In this document: piece after piece, positions 22,910-31,424 of the stretch
Layout: the number at the start of each line of letters is the position of its first letter
Position numbering within the stretch: the stretch's first letter is position 1
Assembly: GCF_935825525.1 (NCBI RefSeq)
Contig: NZ_CAKXZT010000129.1
Location: 1 to 56,348, forward strand
Source: Mesorhizobium escarrei
GTDB taxonomy: Bacteria; Pseudomonadota; Alphaproteobacteria; Rhizobiales; Rhizobiaceae
Direction of reading: 5' to 3'
Length of the DNA: 56,348 bases
The notes under the pieces: model-generated
The model's input: only the letters and a program-made list of their open reading frames with translations
Database searches by the model: none
Told to the model about the DNA's origin: nothing
Program-made: the position numbers and the translations under genes

Positions 22910-25423
22910 ATGCAGGGCAAATCAGCGCGATCGTTGAGATCAAGCGTCGCTGCAATGCTTGAACGCCTGGGCATACGCGGACGCCTGTTGCTGGCCTTTT
23001 TCGGCATCAGCGCCTTCGCGGTGCTCGCGACAGCAGCAGCACTTTTTGCCTTCCTGGAGGTAGGAGAGGTCGTCGACCGGATCACCAGGGATCGGGTGCC
23101 GTCGGCGCTCGCGTCCCTCCAGCTGTCGCGCCAGGCCGAGCGGGTCGCCGCCAGTGCGCCCGCCGTGCTGACTTCGACCAGCAAGGCTCAGCACAACGAG
23201 GTATCGACTGCGATCGGGGTCGAGATGACGCGCCTCGAGGAACTGCTTGCCGCTTTCAAAGGCGCCAGGCCCAGCACGGCGGTGGTGGCTGAGATCGAGG
23301 CCGCGGTGCTTGGTCTGCGGCACAATCTGAACGCTCTCGACGACCTTGTCGCCGCACGCCTCACCGTGGTCGCGCGCAAGGAGGAACTGTTACGCCGCCT
23401 GTCGGCTACGACAAGTGCAAGCCAGCGCCTTGTGGCGCCCGGTATCCTAGTGATGAACTCCAAGCTTCAGCAATGGCGGACGGTCACGGCCGACACGTCG
23501 CTAGCGTCGGATCGAGGCGCTGCGGCGACGGTCGACCTGGTCGAGGCGATTGCGGCCTACATCCCGCAGCAGAAGGCGCAGGAGGAGATCTCGGAGGTCA
23601 ATGACGCACTGGCGAGGACGGCGGACGCGCCGACACCAGGCGATCTTGCGTTGCTGCTGTTCCCGCTGCGCCGGTCGCTCGCCGCGCTCGAAACGATTTC
23701 CACCGAGATCGACGAGAGGCTGCGGGTCCGGTTCCGACAGCTGGTGGACGAGTTGAAGGTGCTGATCGATGGTGAGAACAGTGTCCCGAAGGCGCGACAG
23801 GACGAGCTCGCCGTCCTGGCGCAGGGCGAAGAGCTTCTGGCCGAAAACAATCAGCTGTCGCGCACTCTTACCGCTGCCGTCGATCGCCTGGTCGCCAAGG
23901 CAGACCACGAGATCACCGCGTCCGGTCTCGAAGCCGCGGTCGTCCAGCGCTACGGCACCGGGGTTGTCCTTGGTTCCGCCTTTCTCAGCCTCTTGAGCTC
24001 GGTTCTGATCGCCTGGCTCTATGTCGACCGCAACCTTCTCGCCCGCCTGGGAGGGGTGAGCCAAAGCATGCTCGCAATCGCCGGCGGCAATCTTCGTGCG
24101 CCGCTGCCTGCCGCGGGCCGCGATGAAATCGGCCGCATGGCCGAGGCGCTCAGGCTCTTCCGGGACACCGCGGTCGAGGTCGAGGAAAAGAACCTGCGCG
24201 AGGTCGCCGAGGCCCGCCAGCGACTCGTCGATGCCATCGAGAGCATCTCCGAGGGATTCGCTCTCTACGACGGGGAGGACCGGCTGGTCCTAAGCAACAG
24301 CCGCTACCGAGAACTGCTTTACAGCGACCTCGCGATCGAACTGACGCCCGGCACGACATTCGAGCACATCATTCGCCGATCCGCTGAGCGCGGCTACATC
24401 AAGGATGCCGAGGGGCGGTTCGAGGAATGGGTCGCCGAGCGGCTCTCCCGGCACCGCAACCCTGCCGAACCGTGGGTGCAGCGGCGAGGCGACGGGCGGT
24501 GGGTCCTGATAAGCGAGCGGCGGATCACCGGCGGCGGCACGGTCGCGGTTTACTCGGACATCACCGAGCTGAAGCAACGGGAGGAGAACCTAGCCGAGAA
24601 ATCCGCGGCCCTCGAGGCGCTTTCCAGCAAACTGGCGAAGTATCTGGCGCCCCAGGTGTACAACTCGATATTCACGGGCCGCCAGGACGTCAGGATCGCC
24701 AGCCAGCGGAAGAAGCTGACGATATGCTTCACTGATATCGCCGGCTTTACCGAGACCACCGACAAGATGGAGTCGGAGGACCTCACCCAACTCCTCAATC
24801 ACTATCTGACGGAAATGTCGAAAATTGCTTCGGATCATGGCGCGACGATCGACAAGTATGTCGGCGACGCGATTCTCATGTTTTTCGGCGACCCGGAGAC
24901 TCGCGGCGTCAAGGAGGACGCGCTCGCCTGCGTTGAGATGGCTCTCGCCATGCAGAAGCGGATGAGCGAACTTGCCGAAATCTGGCGCGACATTGGAATT
25001 GAAACACCACTGCGCTGCCGCATCGGTATCCACACCGATTACTGCACTGTCGGCAACTTCGGCAGCGAGGACCGGATGGACTACACGATAATCGGCGGCG
25101 CCGTGAACCTCGCCTCGCGTCTCGAGCAGGAGGCGCCGCCGGGTGCCGTGCTCATTTCTTATGAGACGTTTGCGCAAGTGAAGGACACGATTGACTGCGA
25201 CGAACTGGGGCGCATCCACGTCAAAGGGATCGCCTATCCGGTCGCCACTTATCGCGTCATCGATGTGAAGACCAATCTTGTCGCTGCCCGTCGCGCCGTT
25301 CGAACCGAACTGCCGCATCTCAGACTAGAAGCTGAGCCCGAGCTGATGTCTGCTGACGAGCGTGACCAAGCCGCAACTGCGCTTCGAGACGTGCTCGATC
25401 GACTTTGTCACAAGCCTGGGTAG
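22910..25423 (+). CDS. Membrane class III adenylate/guanylate cyclase with periplasmic, HAMP and PAS domains
   Basis: The 837-residue protein has, in order, a first membrane span (23-50), a large helical periplasmic domain (50-345, TorS/methyl-acceptor-like), and a second span (349-371). HAMP (372-430) and a PAS_7-type domain (440-555) lead into a class III cyclase catalytic domain (600-785). The two metal-binding Asp residues are D609 (FTDIAGF) and D653 (KYVGDAILMFF). The transition-state Asn and Arg are N733 and R737 (AVNLASRLE). The catalytic core looks intact. The ATG at 22910 follows GAGGG; the ORF upstream to 22835 runs into the preceding gene. It most likely makes cAMP in response to the adjacent binding protein. 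Confidence 0.9.
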   Translation: MQGKSARSLRSSVAAMLERLGIRGRLLLAFFGISAFAVLATAAALFAFLEVGEVVDRITRDRVPSALASLQLSRQAERVAASAPAVLTSTSKAQHNEVSTAIGVEMTRLEELLAAFKGARPSTAVVAEIEAAVLGLRHNLNALDDLVAARLTVVARKEELLRRLSATTSASQRLVAPGILVMNSKLQQWRTVTADTSLASDRGAAATVDLVEAIAAYIPQQKAQEEISEVNDALARTADAPTPGDLALLLFPLRRSLAALETISTEIDERLRVRFRQLVDELKVLIDGENSVPKARQDELAVLAQGEELLAENNQLSRTLTAAVDRLVAKADHEITASGLEAAVVQRYGTGVVLGSAFLSLLSSVLIAWLYVDRNLLARLGGVSQSMLAIAGGNLRAPLPAAGRDEIGRMAEALRLFRDTAVEVEEKNLREVAEARQRLVDAIESISEGFALYDGEDRLVLSNSRYRELLYSDLAIELTPGTTFEHIIRRSAERGYIKDAEGRFEEWVAERLSRHRNPAEPWVQRRGDGRWVLISERRITGGGTVAVYSDITELKQREENLAEKSAALEALSSKLAKYLAPQVYNSIFTGRQDVRIASQRKKLTICFTDIAGFTETTDKMESEDLTQLLNHYLTEMSKIASDHGATIDKYVGDAILMFFGDPETRGVKEDALACVEMALAMQKRMSELAEIWRDIGIETPLRCRIGIHTDYCTVGNFGSEDRMDYTIIGGAVNLASRLEQEAPPGAVLISYETFAQVKDTIDCDELGRIHVKGIAYPVATYRVIDVKTNLVAARRAVRTELPHLRLEAEPELMSADERDQAATALRDVLDRLCHKPG

Positions 25424-25443
25424 GAGGGATAGTCGCCTCCTAC
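25420..25443 (+). terminator. Hairpin over the cyclase stop codon
   Basis: GTAGGAGG (25420-25427) and CCTCCTAC (25436-25443) are perfect 8-base complements with an 8-base loop, and the stem contains the TAG stop at 25421-25423. No T-tract follows, so this is a weak terminator or an mRNA 3'-end structure. Confidence 0.5.
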
Positions 25444-25676
25444 AGCGCTCACCTCGTCGACCAACCACAGCTGACCCCGCCCCAATCTCGTTCGACCGGA
25501 AATGGTCCTGACGCGAACTGACAGGCACCCCGCGCTGTGGCTGATCGCTCAGCTAGTGAGCAAGGTGCTTGGAGAAAAAGAGCCAAAGCCTCGCTCCTTG
25601 TTTGCGCTTGAAGGCGGGCGTCTGTCGATTTGAGTTGTGTTTGACACGGGGGCACTATGGCAATAGCGTGCTTAAC

Positions 25677-25695
25677 TGGTATCAAAGGTATGCCA
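25677..25695. promoter_or_regulatory. Candidate GntR/FadR-type operator before the catabolic operon
   Basis: TGGTAT (25677-25682) and ATGCCA (25690-25695) form an inverted repeat with one G-T mismatch and a 7-base spacer, ending one base before the GTG start of the regulator. A TTGACA hexamer lies at 25641-25646, though no good -10 follows. GGTAT-type half-sites are known for NanR-like regulators. Autoregulation is inference. Confidence 0.5.
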
Positions 25696-25696
25696 A

Positions 25697-26404
25697 GTGA
25701 TTGGTGTTCAGATCAAGCAGCGGAAACTTTCTGACGAGGTCGCAGAACACCTCGAGCGGATGATCCGCAAGGGGGAACTGGCCGAAGCCGAGCGGCTGCC
25801 GTCGGAACGGGAACTCATGCGGCAATTCGGGGTCGGCCGCCCCTCAATCCGTGAGGCGCTGCTGCATCTGAGCAAGATGGGCCTTGTCGAGGTGAGGTCC
25901 GGCGAGCGTGCCCGCGTCACCCGCCCCACACCCCAATTCGTACTCGACGCCCTCTCAGGGCCGGCGCGGCACATGATTTCGGCCCCGGGCGGGGTTCACG
26001 ACTTCCAGAGCGCGCGTTTATTTTTCGAGGTCGGGCTTGCCCGCAACGCCGCTGTGAATGCCACGCCAGAGGACATTGAAAGCCTCAGGGAGGCGCTCGA
26101 GATGAACCGACAGTCGATCGGCGACCTCACGCGCTTCGAACGCACGGACGTGGACTTCCATTACGTGCTGGCGATGATCACTCGCAATCGGATCTTCACA
26201 GCTATCCATGCGGCGTTGGCCGAATGGCTGCTCGAACAGCGGCGGACGACTTTGGCCGAAGGTGAAGACCGCAAGGCCTACGAGGCTCATCGGGAAATTT
26301 TCGAGGCGATTGCCGCGCGCGATCCGGACCGCTCCGAAGCAGCGATGCGCAGACATCTGGAATACGTGTCAAAGCGCTATCTGGAAATTGCGAGGCCCAA
26401 GTAA
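25697..26404 (+). CDS. GntR/FadR-family (FCD-domain) transcriptional regulator
   Basis: The 235-residue protein has an N-terminal winged helix (LPSERELMRQFGVGRPSIRE, about residues 35-55) and a helical FCD ligand-binding domain. That domain has the metal-site pattern of this subfamily: DVDFHYVLAMITRN, EAHREIFEAIAARD and MRRHLEYVSKR. The overall look is NanR-like. It starts with GTG at 25697; no in-frame ATG is nearby. It overlaps the next gene by one base (TAATG). As first gene of a nine-gene plus-strand run ending at 35348, it is probably the local repressor, released by a sugar acid or its breakdown product. Confidence 0.88.
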   Translation: MIGVQIKQRKLSDEVAEHLERMIRKGELAEAERLPSERELMRQFGVGRPSIREALLHLSKMGLVEVRSGERARVTRPTPQFVLDALSGPARHMISAPGGVHDFQSARLFFEVGLARNAAVNATPEDIESLREALEMNRQSIGDLTRFERTDVDFHYVLAMITRNRIFTAIHAALAEWLLEQRRTTLAEGEDRKAYEAHREIFEAIAARDPDRSEAAMRRHLEYVSKRYLEIARPK

Positions 26405-26709
26405 TGACCGGCTTCGTCGTCTGGGTCGATTTCCGCCTCAAGCCGGGCGCCCGAGACAGCTTCCGAAAGCTCGTCGATGCCAATGCAACCGCGTCGGCTC
26501 GCAACGAGGCCGGCTGCCGCCGCTTTGACGTGACAGAGGCGCGCGGCGAACCGGACCGGGTCGTGCTCTACGAGATTTACGACAGCGAGGCCGCCTTCGA
26601 CGAACACTGCCGGACGGCGCATTTCGACGAATTCAACACGCAAAGCGCGCCGCTCGTTGACATCAAATTGGTGACGATCTGCGACCTCGTTCTCGAGGCA
26701 ACGCCTTGA
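26404..26709 (+). CDS. Antibiotic biosynthesis monooxygenase (ABM)-fold protein, YgiN-like
   Basis: The 101-residue single-domain ABM protein begins VVWVDFRLKPGARDSFRKLV. It has the family pattern NEAGCRRFDVTE, then EIYDSEAAFDEHCRTAHFDE, with His residues that shape the dimer cleft. Family members include quinol monooxygenases and small-molecule isomerases such as the LsrG and rhamnose-mutarotase relatives. Small ABM proteins are frequent in carbohydrate operons. Its one-base overlap with the regulator gene places it in the catabolic operon. The reaction is not readable from sequence. Confidence 0.8.
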   Translation: MTGFVVWVDFRLKPGARDSFRKLVDANATASARNEAGCRRFDVTEARGEPDRVVLYEIYDSEAAFDEHCRTAHFDEFNTQSAPLVDIKLVTICDLVLEATP

Positions 26710-26757
26710 ACAGAGCATAATTGGATTGCGCCCTTCGGGGCGAAGGGAGGGAAGCGC

Positions 26758-27534
26758 ATGTCAGAGTCTAGTCTCAAGGGGTTGGCTGCGCACCGACGGG
26801 TCAAGCTCGGCACGCTCGTCGCCGAATTCGCGACGCCGGGAATCGGGCACATTCTGAAATCCGCCGGCTGCGACTTCGTCTTCTTCGATATGGAGCATTC
26901 GGGCTTCAGCCTGGAAACGGTGAAGAGCGCGATCCGCTATTTCGAGGCGGCCGACCTGCCGGTTATGGTGCGTGTGCCGTCGCAGGACTATCATTTCCTC
27001 GCCCGCGCGATGGACATGGGGGCTGAAGGTCTGATCGCGCCGATGGTGAGTACGGTCGAACAGGCTCGGCACATCATCAATTCGATGAAGTACCATCCTG
27101 CTGGCGCTCGCGGCGTAGCGCTTCAGATCGCGCATGACCGCTACCGTCCGGGCTCGGTCACAGATAAATTCGAAACGGCCAACCAGCGCTCGGTGTTCAT
27201 CTGCCTGATCGAGACCGCCGACGGCGTCAAGAACATCGACGGCATCGCGGGACTGGACGGGGTCGACTGTCTGTGGGTCGGACATTTCGATCTGTCGGTC
27301 TCACTCGGCGTTCCCGGGGACTTCGCCCATCCCACCTTCACCGCGGCGATGGACAAGATCGTTGCCGCCGCCAAGAAGCACAACAAATCGCTTGGACGCC
27401 TGGTACCCAGCGTCCAGCAGGGTCACGACTTCTACGCGCAAGGCTTCGATTTCATCTGCTATTCGGGCGACGTCTGGGTTCTGCACGATGCGATGGCCGA
27501 CGCGGTCTCAAAGATCCGGGCCGGGTGCGAGTGA
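26758..27534 (+). CDS. HpcH/HpaI-family aldolase (2-keto-3-deoxy acid aldolase type)
   Basis: The 258-residue protein is a class II pyruvate-dependent aldolase of the HpaI/GarL/RhmA group. It has KLGTLVAEFATPGIGHIL at the N-terminus, FFDMEHSGFS, the substrate Arg in VMVRVPSQDYHF, and metal ligands in CLIETADGV and WVGHFDLSVSLG. Such enzymes split 2-keto-3-deoxy sugar acids into pyruvate and an aldehyde with a divalent metal. A GGAGG site precedes the ATG. The dehydrogenase encoded 13 bases downstream could act on the aldehyde or hydroxyacid product after further oxidation. Confidence 0.88.
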   Translation: MSESSLKGLAAHRRVKLGTLVAEFATPGIGHILKSAGCDFVFFDMEHSGFSLETVKSAIRYFEAADLPVMVRVPSQDYHFLARAMDMGAEGLIAPMVSTVEQARHIINSMKYHPAGARGVALQIAHDRYRPGSVTDKFETANQRSVFICLIETADGVKNIDGIAGLDGVDCLWVGHFDLSVSLGVPGDFAHPTFTAAMDKIVAAAKKHNKSLGRLVPSVQQGHDFYAQGFDFICYSGDVWVLHDAMADAVSKIRAGCE

Positions 27535-27547
27535 GGCGGAGGAGACG

Positions 27548-28600
27548 ATGGCCAACGCAATGTTCAGGGTGGCGCTCTCCGGTGATTTCCGCAAGCCGGA
27601 CGGCGCGCCGACCTATCCCGACTTCGACCTGGAGCTGCTGCGCAATGCGCCCGGCATCGAGATGGCATTCCTGGAATCGAACAATCCGCTGCGCGGCGAT
27701 CAGCTTGAGGACTTCGATGCACTGATCCTGCTCACCCATCGCTTCGATGCGGTCAGTGTCCCTAAGAGCGGCCGCCTGGCCGTCGTTGCCCGTTTCGGAG
27801 TCGGCTACGACACCGTCGACGTCGAGGCCTGCACCGCCGCCGGCATCGCCCTGGTCATCACGCCCGATGGGGTGCGGCGGCCGGTCGCCGTATCCGTCAT
27901 CACCTTCATGTTGGCACTGACCGGCAAACTGCTCACCAAGGACGCGCTGACCCGCAAGGGACCTGCCGGGTTCAATCAGCGTTCGGAACATATGGGCGTT
28001 GGTCTCGTCGGGCGTACGTTGGGGTCGCTCGGCATCGGCAACATCGGCGCCGAGGTCTTTCGCTTGGCCAAGCCCTTCGACATGAAATTCATCGCCCATG
28101 ACCCGTTCGTAGATAGCAAGGTCGCTGCCGAACTCGGCATCGAACTGATCGGGCTGGAAGATCTGTTCCGCCGTGCCGATGTGCTGTCGGTGAGCTGTCC
28201 GCTAACGCCTCAGACCCATCACATCGTAAATGCCGAGCGGCTCGCCTTGATGAAGCCGACGGCTTACCTGATCAACACCGCGCGCGGTCCGATCGTCGAC
28301 CAGGAGGCGCTGACGAAAGTGCTGCAGGAGCGCCGCATCGCCGGCGCGGGGCTCGACGTGCTGGAGCAGGAGCCGCCGGATGCCGACGATCCGATCCTCA
28401 AGCTCGACAACGTTATCCTGACGCCGCACGCGCTCTGCTGGACCGACCAGTGTTTTGCCGGAAACGGTGCTGCGGACGTCAAGGCGGTCATCGAGGTGCA
28501 GCACGGCCGCGAGCCGCGCGGCGTGGTCAATCGCGAGGTGCTTTCAAGCGAGGCATGGAAGAATCGGCTGGCCGGTTTCGCCGCCCGCTTCGGGACATAG
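27548..28600 (+). CDS. D-2-hydroxyacid dehydrogenase family protein
   Basis: The 350-residue enzyme has the NAD-binding GIGNIGAEVFRLAKPF motif and the catalytic triad of the family. Arg is within SVSCPLTPQTHH and following residues, NTARGPIVD comes next, Glu is in LEQEPPDADDPI, and His is in LTPHALCWT. The HALCWT form is common in glyoxylate/hydroxypyruvate-reductase-like members. The ATG at 27548 follows GGAGGAG; the longer frame from 27362 runs back into the aldolase gene. It could reduce glyoxylate, hydroxypyruvate or another 2-keto acid made in this pathway. Confidence 0.86.
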   Translation: MANAMFRVALSGDFRKPDGAPTYPDFDLELLRNAPGIEMAFLESNNPLRGDQLEDFDALILLTHRFDAVSVPKSGRLAVVARFGVGYDTVDVEACTAAGIALVITPDGVRRPVAVSVITFMLALTGKLLTKDALTRKGPAGFNQRSEHMGVGLVGRTLGSLGIGNIGAEVFRLAKPFDMKFIAHDPFVDSKVAAELGIELIGLEDLFRRADVLSVSCPLTPQTHHIVNAERLALMKPTAYLINTARGPIVDQEALTKVLQERRIAGAGLDVLEQEPPDADDPILKLDNVILTPHALCWTDQCFAGNGAADVKAVIEVQHGREPRGVVNREVLSSEAWKNRLAGFAARFGT

Positions 28601-28606
28601 GAGTAC

Positions 28607-28659
28607 GAGCATTCGGCGCGCCGCCGCGCCTTCGCGGCGGCTTCACGAGAGGAATGCTC
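28607..28659 (+). other. Large intercistronic hairpin upstream of the sugar-binding-protein gene
   Basis: GAGCATTC (28607-28614) pairs with GAATGCTC (28652-28659). Inside, GCCGCCGCG (28620-28628) pairs perfectly with CGCGGCGGC (28633-28641) around a CCTT loop. It starts 7 bases after the dehydrogenase stop and lies about 50 bases before the start of the binding-protein gene. No T-tract follows; mRNA stabilisation or differential expression within the operon is likely. Confidence 0.7.
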
Positions 28660-28714
28660 GACCGCCGCGCCCGCGGACGAGTGAAGGCAAACGAAAATGG
28701 GAGGACCAAGCACT

Positions 28715-30370
28715 ATGAACGATCATGAAAAACGTGACTTTCAGGCAGGCCTCGAAGCAGAGGTCGACGCCTTTATGCGCGGTGAAACCACCCGCCGAAC
28801 TTTCATAACCCGCTTCGGCCAGATGACCGGCATGCTGGCGGCGTCTGGACCGATCCTCGCCATGATGACGGATTGGGCGCTGGCGCAGCAGAAGCTCGAA
28901 CTGGCAGACGCCGGTTCACCGCTCGGCCAGGCGCAGGCGGCGGCCATGAAGGCGTCGATGGAAGGCCCGGCGGATGGTTCCGCCTTCCGCGCCGTCGAGG
29001 CGGCCAAGGCGCATTCGGGCGTCACGCTGAACATGACCTACGAGGCAGGCCTGCAGGCTCTCGATCCGCGCAATTTCAGTGGACCGATGTGGGAGCAGCT
29101 TACGGGCATGAAGTCGAACGTGGTCGAACTGTCGAACCCGGACCAGTACTCCAAGGCCGTTGCCGAGCACATTGCCGGCTCCGGCGCCTATGACGTCCTC
29201 GACATCTCGCCAGCCTGGACGCCGTCGCTAGCCGATGGCGGCGTCATCGCACCCCTCGACGATTACATCGCCAAATACATGAACCCGGCCGACCTCGAGG
29301 ACTATCATCCGCTCTACAAGGCGCTGCCGACCTACAAGGGCAAGATCTGGGGCTTCTTCGATGACGGCGACATGTTCGCTCTCTACTACCGCAAGGACAT
29401 CTTCGAGGATCCCAAAATGGTGGAGGCCTACCAGGCCAAGTTCAACGCCAAGCTGGCGCCGCCGAAGACCTGGGAGGAATATGCCCAGATCGCCCAGTTC
29501 ATCACCGACCAGATGGCGCCGAACATTTATGGCGCAGGCCATTTCCGCAAGGCGGGCAGTCCCGGCAACCAGTTCGACTTTCTACAGCAGTACCGCGCCA
29601 ACGGTGGAAAACTGTTCGGCGACGACATGAAGGCCGGCTTGGTTTCGGATGCCGGCGTCAAGACGCTGCAAAACATGATTGCAGCCAATGCGGCGTCGAT
29701 TCCCGGCAACAATGAACTCGACGCCGTCTCGCTGTGGGCGGCGTTCCTGACCGGCAAGGTAGCGATGATCTACTCCTGGCCGCCGTCTGGCCGCATGGCC
29801 GCGAACTATTCGCAATCGGCCACCGCAATCAACTTCATCCCGCAATCACAGATCGCCGGCAAGGTCGGCTACGCGGTCGTGCCCGGCAATCCTGAACATG
29901 CAACCGGCTACAACAAGGCGCTGTCGGCGGATTCGGCGAACCCCGAAGCGGCCTACCTGTTCATGCAATGGGCCTGCTCGCCGCCGGTCTCGCTTGCGCG
30001 CTGCATGCTGCCCTACGCCCTGCGCGATCCCTACCGCATCTCCCACTTCAAATCCGAGCTTTACGGCGCGCTGTTCCCGAGCGCCAAGGAGTATCTGAGT
30101 AATCTTAACAACTCGGCCAATGTCGGCCTCCTCGACCCGATCATGCCCGGCGCGCAGGACTATTTCCTGAGCATCGACCGCATGTGCACGGCTGTGTGGG
30201 CCGGTGCGGATCCGAAGGCGTCGCTAGAAACAGCGGCGGCCGAGTGGAATGAGACGACCGACCGGCTCGGCGTCGATTCGCAGAAGGCATTCTACACCGA
30301 GTTCCTGAAACTGCCGGGCGCTACTGCCGACAACACGGTGGAGAAGCTCGGCATGGCGGTCACCCTCTGA
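28715..30370 (+). CDS. Carbohydrate ABC transporter substrate-binding protein, Tat-type signal
   Basis: The 551-residue exported protein is about 100 residues longer than the usual family-1 binding protein. The N-terminus has a polar stretch and TTRRTFITRFGQMTGML (twin Arg then a hydrophobic run), consistent with Tat export, with cleavage near ALAQ. The mature part has features of SBP_bac_1: WEQLTG, YDVLDISPAWTPSLADGGVI, and KIWGFFDDGDMFALYYRKDI. It precedes two permeases and an ATPase, so it binds the operon's sugar or sugar-acid ligand in the periplasm. The start follows GGGAGGA. Confidence 0.88.
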   Translation: MNDHEKRDFQAGLEAEVDAFMRGETTRRTFITRFGQMTGMLAASGPILAMMTDWALAQQKLELADAGSPLGQAQAAAMKASMEGPADGSAFRAVEAAKAHSGVTLNMTYEAGLQALDPRNFSGPMWEQLTGMKSNVVELSNPDQYSKAVAEHIAGSGAYDVLDISPAWTPSLADGGVIAPLDDYIAKYMNPADLEDYHPLYKALPTYKGKIWGFFDDGDMFALYYRKDIFEDPKMVEAYQAKFNAKLAPPKTWEEYAQIAQFITDQMAPNIYGAGHFRKAGSPGNQFDFLQQYRANGGKLFGDDMKAGLVSDAGVKTLQNMIAANAASIPGNNELDAVSLWAAFLTGKVAMIYSWPPSGRMAANYSQSATAINFIPQSQIAGKVGYAVVPGNPEHATGYNKALSADSANPEAAYLFMQWACSPPVSLARCMLPYALRDPYRISHFKSELYGALFPSAKEYLSNLNNSANVGLLDPIMPGAQDYFLSIDRMCTAVWAGADPKASLETAAAEWNETTDRLGVDSQKAFYTEFLKLPGATADNTVEKLGMAVTL

Positions 30371-30482
30371 GCTCGGCCTGCATCAGGGACGCCGGCCGGT
30401 ATTCTTGACCAAAATCGGTGTTGCGGGCGCTTGGTCCGCAACACCTCGTCGCAACCGCCAGGCAGGTTTTGGGATGTAATCG

Positions 30483-31424
30483 ATGCAGCATACCGCAACC
30501 ATCAGTCGCTTGAAGGCAGCTGGCGCCCCGCCACGACTGTCGGGCCTCGCACAATGGGCGGACCGCCACTTCAAATGGCTGCTGGTGGCGCCAGCAGTAC
30601 TGCTGATCCTGGCGCTGTCGGTCTATCCGCTGCTGTTCTCGCTGGTCGTGTCTTTCATCAATTATGATTTCCAGGTGCCGGGCCACGCCTTTGTCGGATT
30701 GAAGAATTTCGAGCGCGTCGTGTTCGATCCCGTCGCGCGCTGGTCGCTTTTGCTGACAGCGTGGCTGTCGGGGATTAGCGTCGCTATCGAATTCGTTCTC
30801 GGCCTTCTGGTGGCGCTGACCATGGTTCGCAGCTTTCCGGGCCGCGGCGTGATCATGTCGATCCTGATCGTGCCGCTGTTCATCAGCCCGGTCATCGTCG
30901 GCCAGGCCTGGACGCTGCTGCTGCAGCGGCCTTTCGGGCCGACCAACTACATTTTGACGCAACTTCTGGGGCAGGAAGTGACGATCGGCTGGATGACCGA
31001 ATCGCCATGGCTCTATGTTTCGCTGATTATCGCCGATGTTTGGCAGTGGACACCGTTCATGTTCGTCATCCTGCTCGCTGGGCTTACCGCCATTCCCCCG
31101 AACCTTTACGAGGCGGCGGAACTCGACGGGGTCAATGCCTGGCAAGCGTTCTGGGCGATAACCCTGCCGCATCTCGCGCCAATGATGCTGCTGGCGCTGA
31201 CCTTTCGGCTGCTCGATGCAATCCGCATGTTCGATACTATCTTCATCATGACCGGCGGCGGGCCAGGCACGCGGACCTACACCGCGTCGTACTATCTCTA
31301 CACCGTCGGCTTCACCCAGTTCCATCTGTCGCAGGCGACCGCCGGAAGCTGGTTGTTCCTGATCTTCACTGCGCTCGTAGTGATGCTGCTGGTGCGGCGG
31401 CTTTTGAAGACGGAGCCGGTCTGA
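30483..31424 (+). CDS. Carbohydrate ABC transporter permease (MalF/UgpA type)
   Basis: This 313-residue inner-membrane protein has six main spans and begins with a hydrophobic LLVAPAVLLILALSVYPLLF. The EAA loop reads LYEAAELDGVNAWQAFWAITLPHL, the docking site for the MsmK-type ATPase, and FDTIFIMTGGGPGTRTY is the family signature near the C-terminus. Its stop overlaps the next permease start (TGATG). The 112-base gap before it has no recognisable gene. Confidence 0.92.
   Translation: MQHTATISRLKAAGAPPRLSGLAQWADRHFKWLLVAPAVLLILALSVYPLLFSLVVSFINYDFQVPGHAFVGLKNFERVVFDPVARWSLLLTAWLSGISVAIEFVLGLLVALTMVRSFPGRGVIMSILIVPLFISPVIVGQAWTLLLQRPFGPTNYILTQLLGQEVTIGWMTESPWLYVSLIIADVWQWTPFMFVILLAGLTAIPPNLYEAAELDGVNAWQAFWAITLPHLAPMMLLALTFRLLDAIRMFDTIFIMTGGGPGTRTYTASYYLYTVGFTQFHLSQATAGSWLFLIFTALVVMLLVRRLLKTEPV

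Noticed and set aside
31007..31423. Upstream extension of the second sugar permease
   Set aside because: It would overlap the first permease in another phase; the ATG at 31424 overlaps that gene's stop in the usual TGATG manner.
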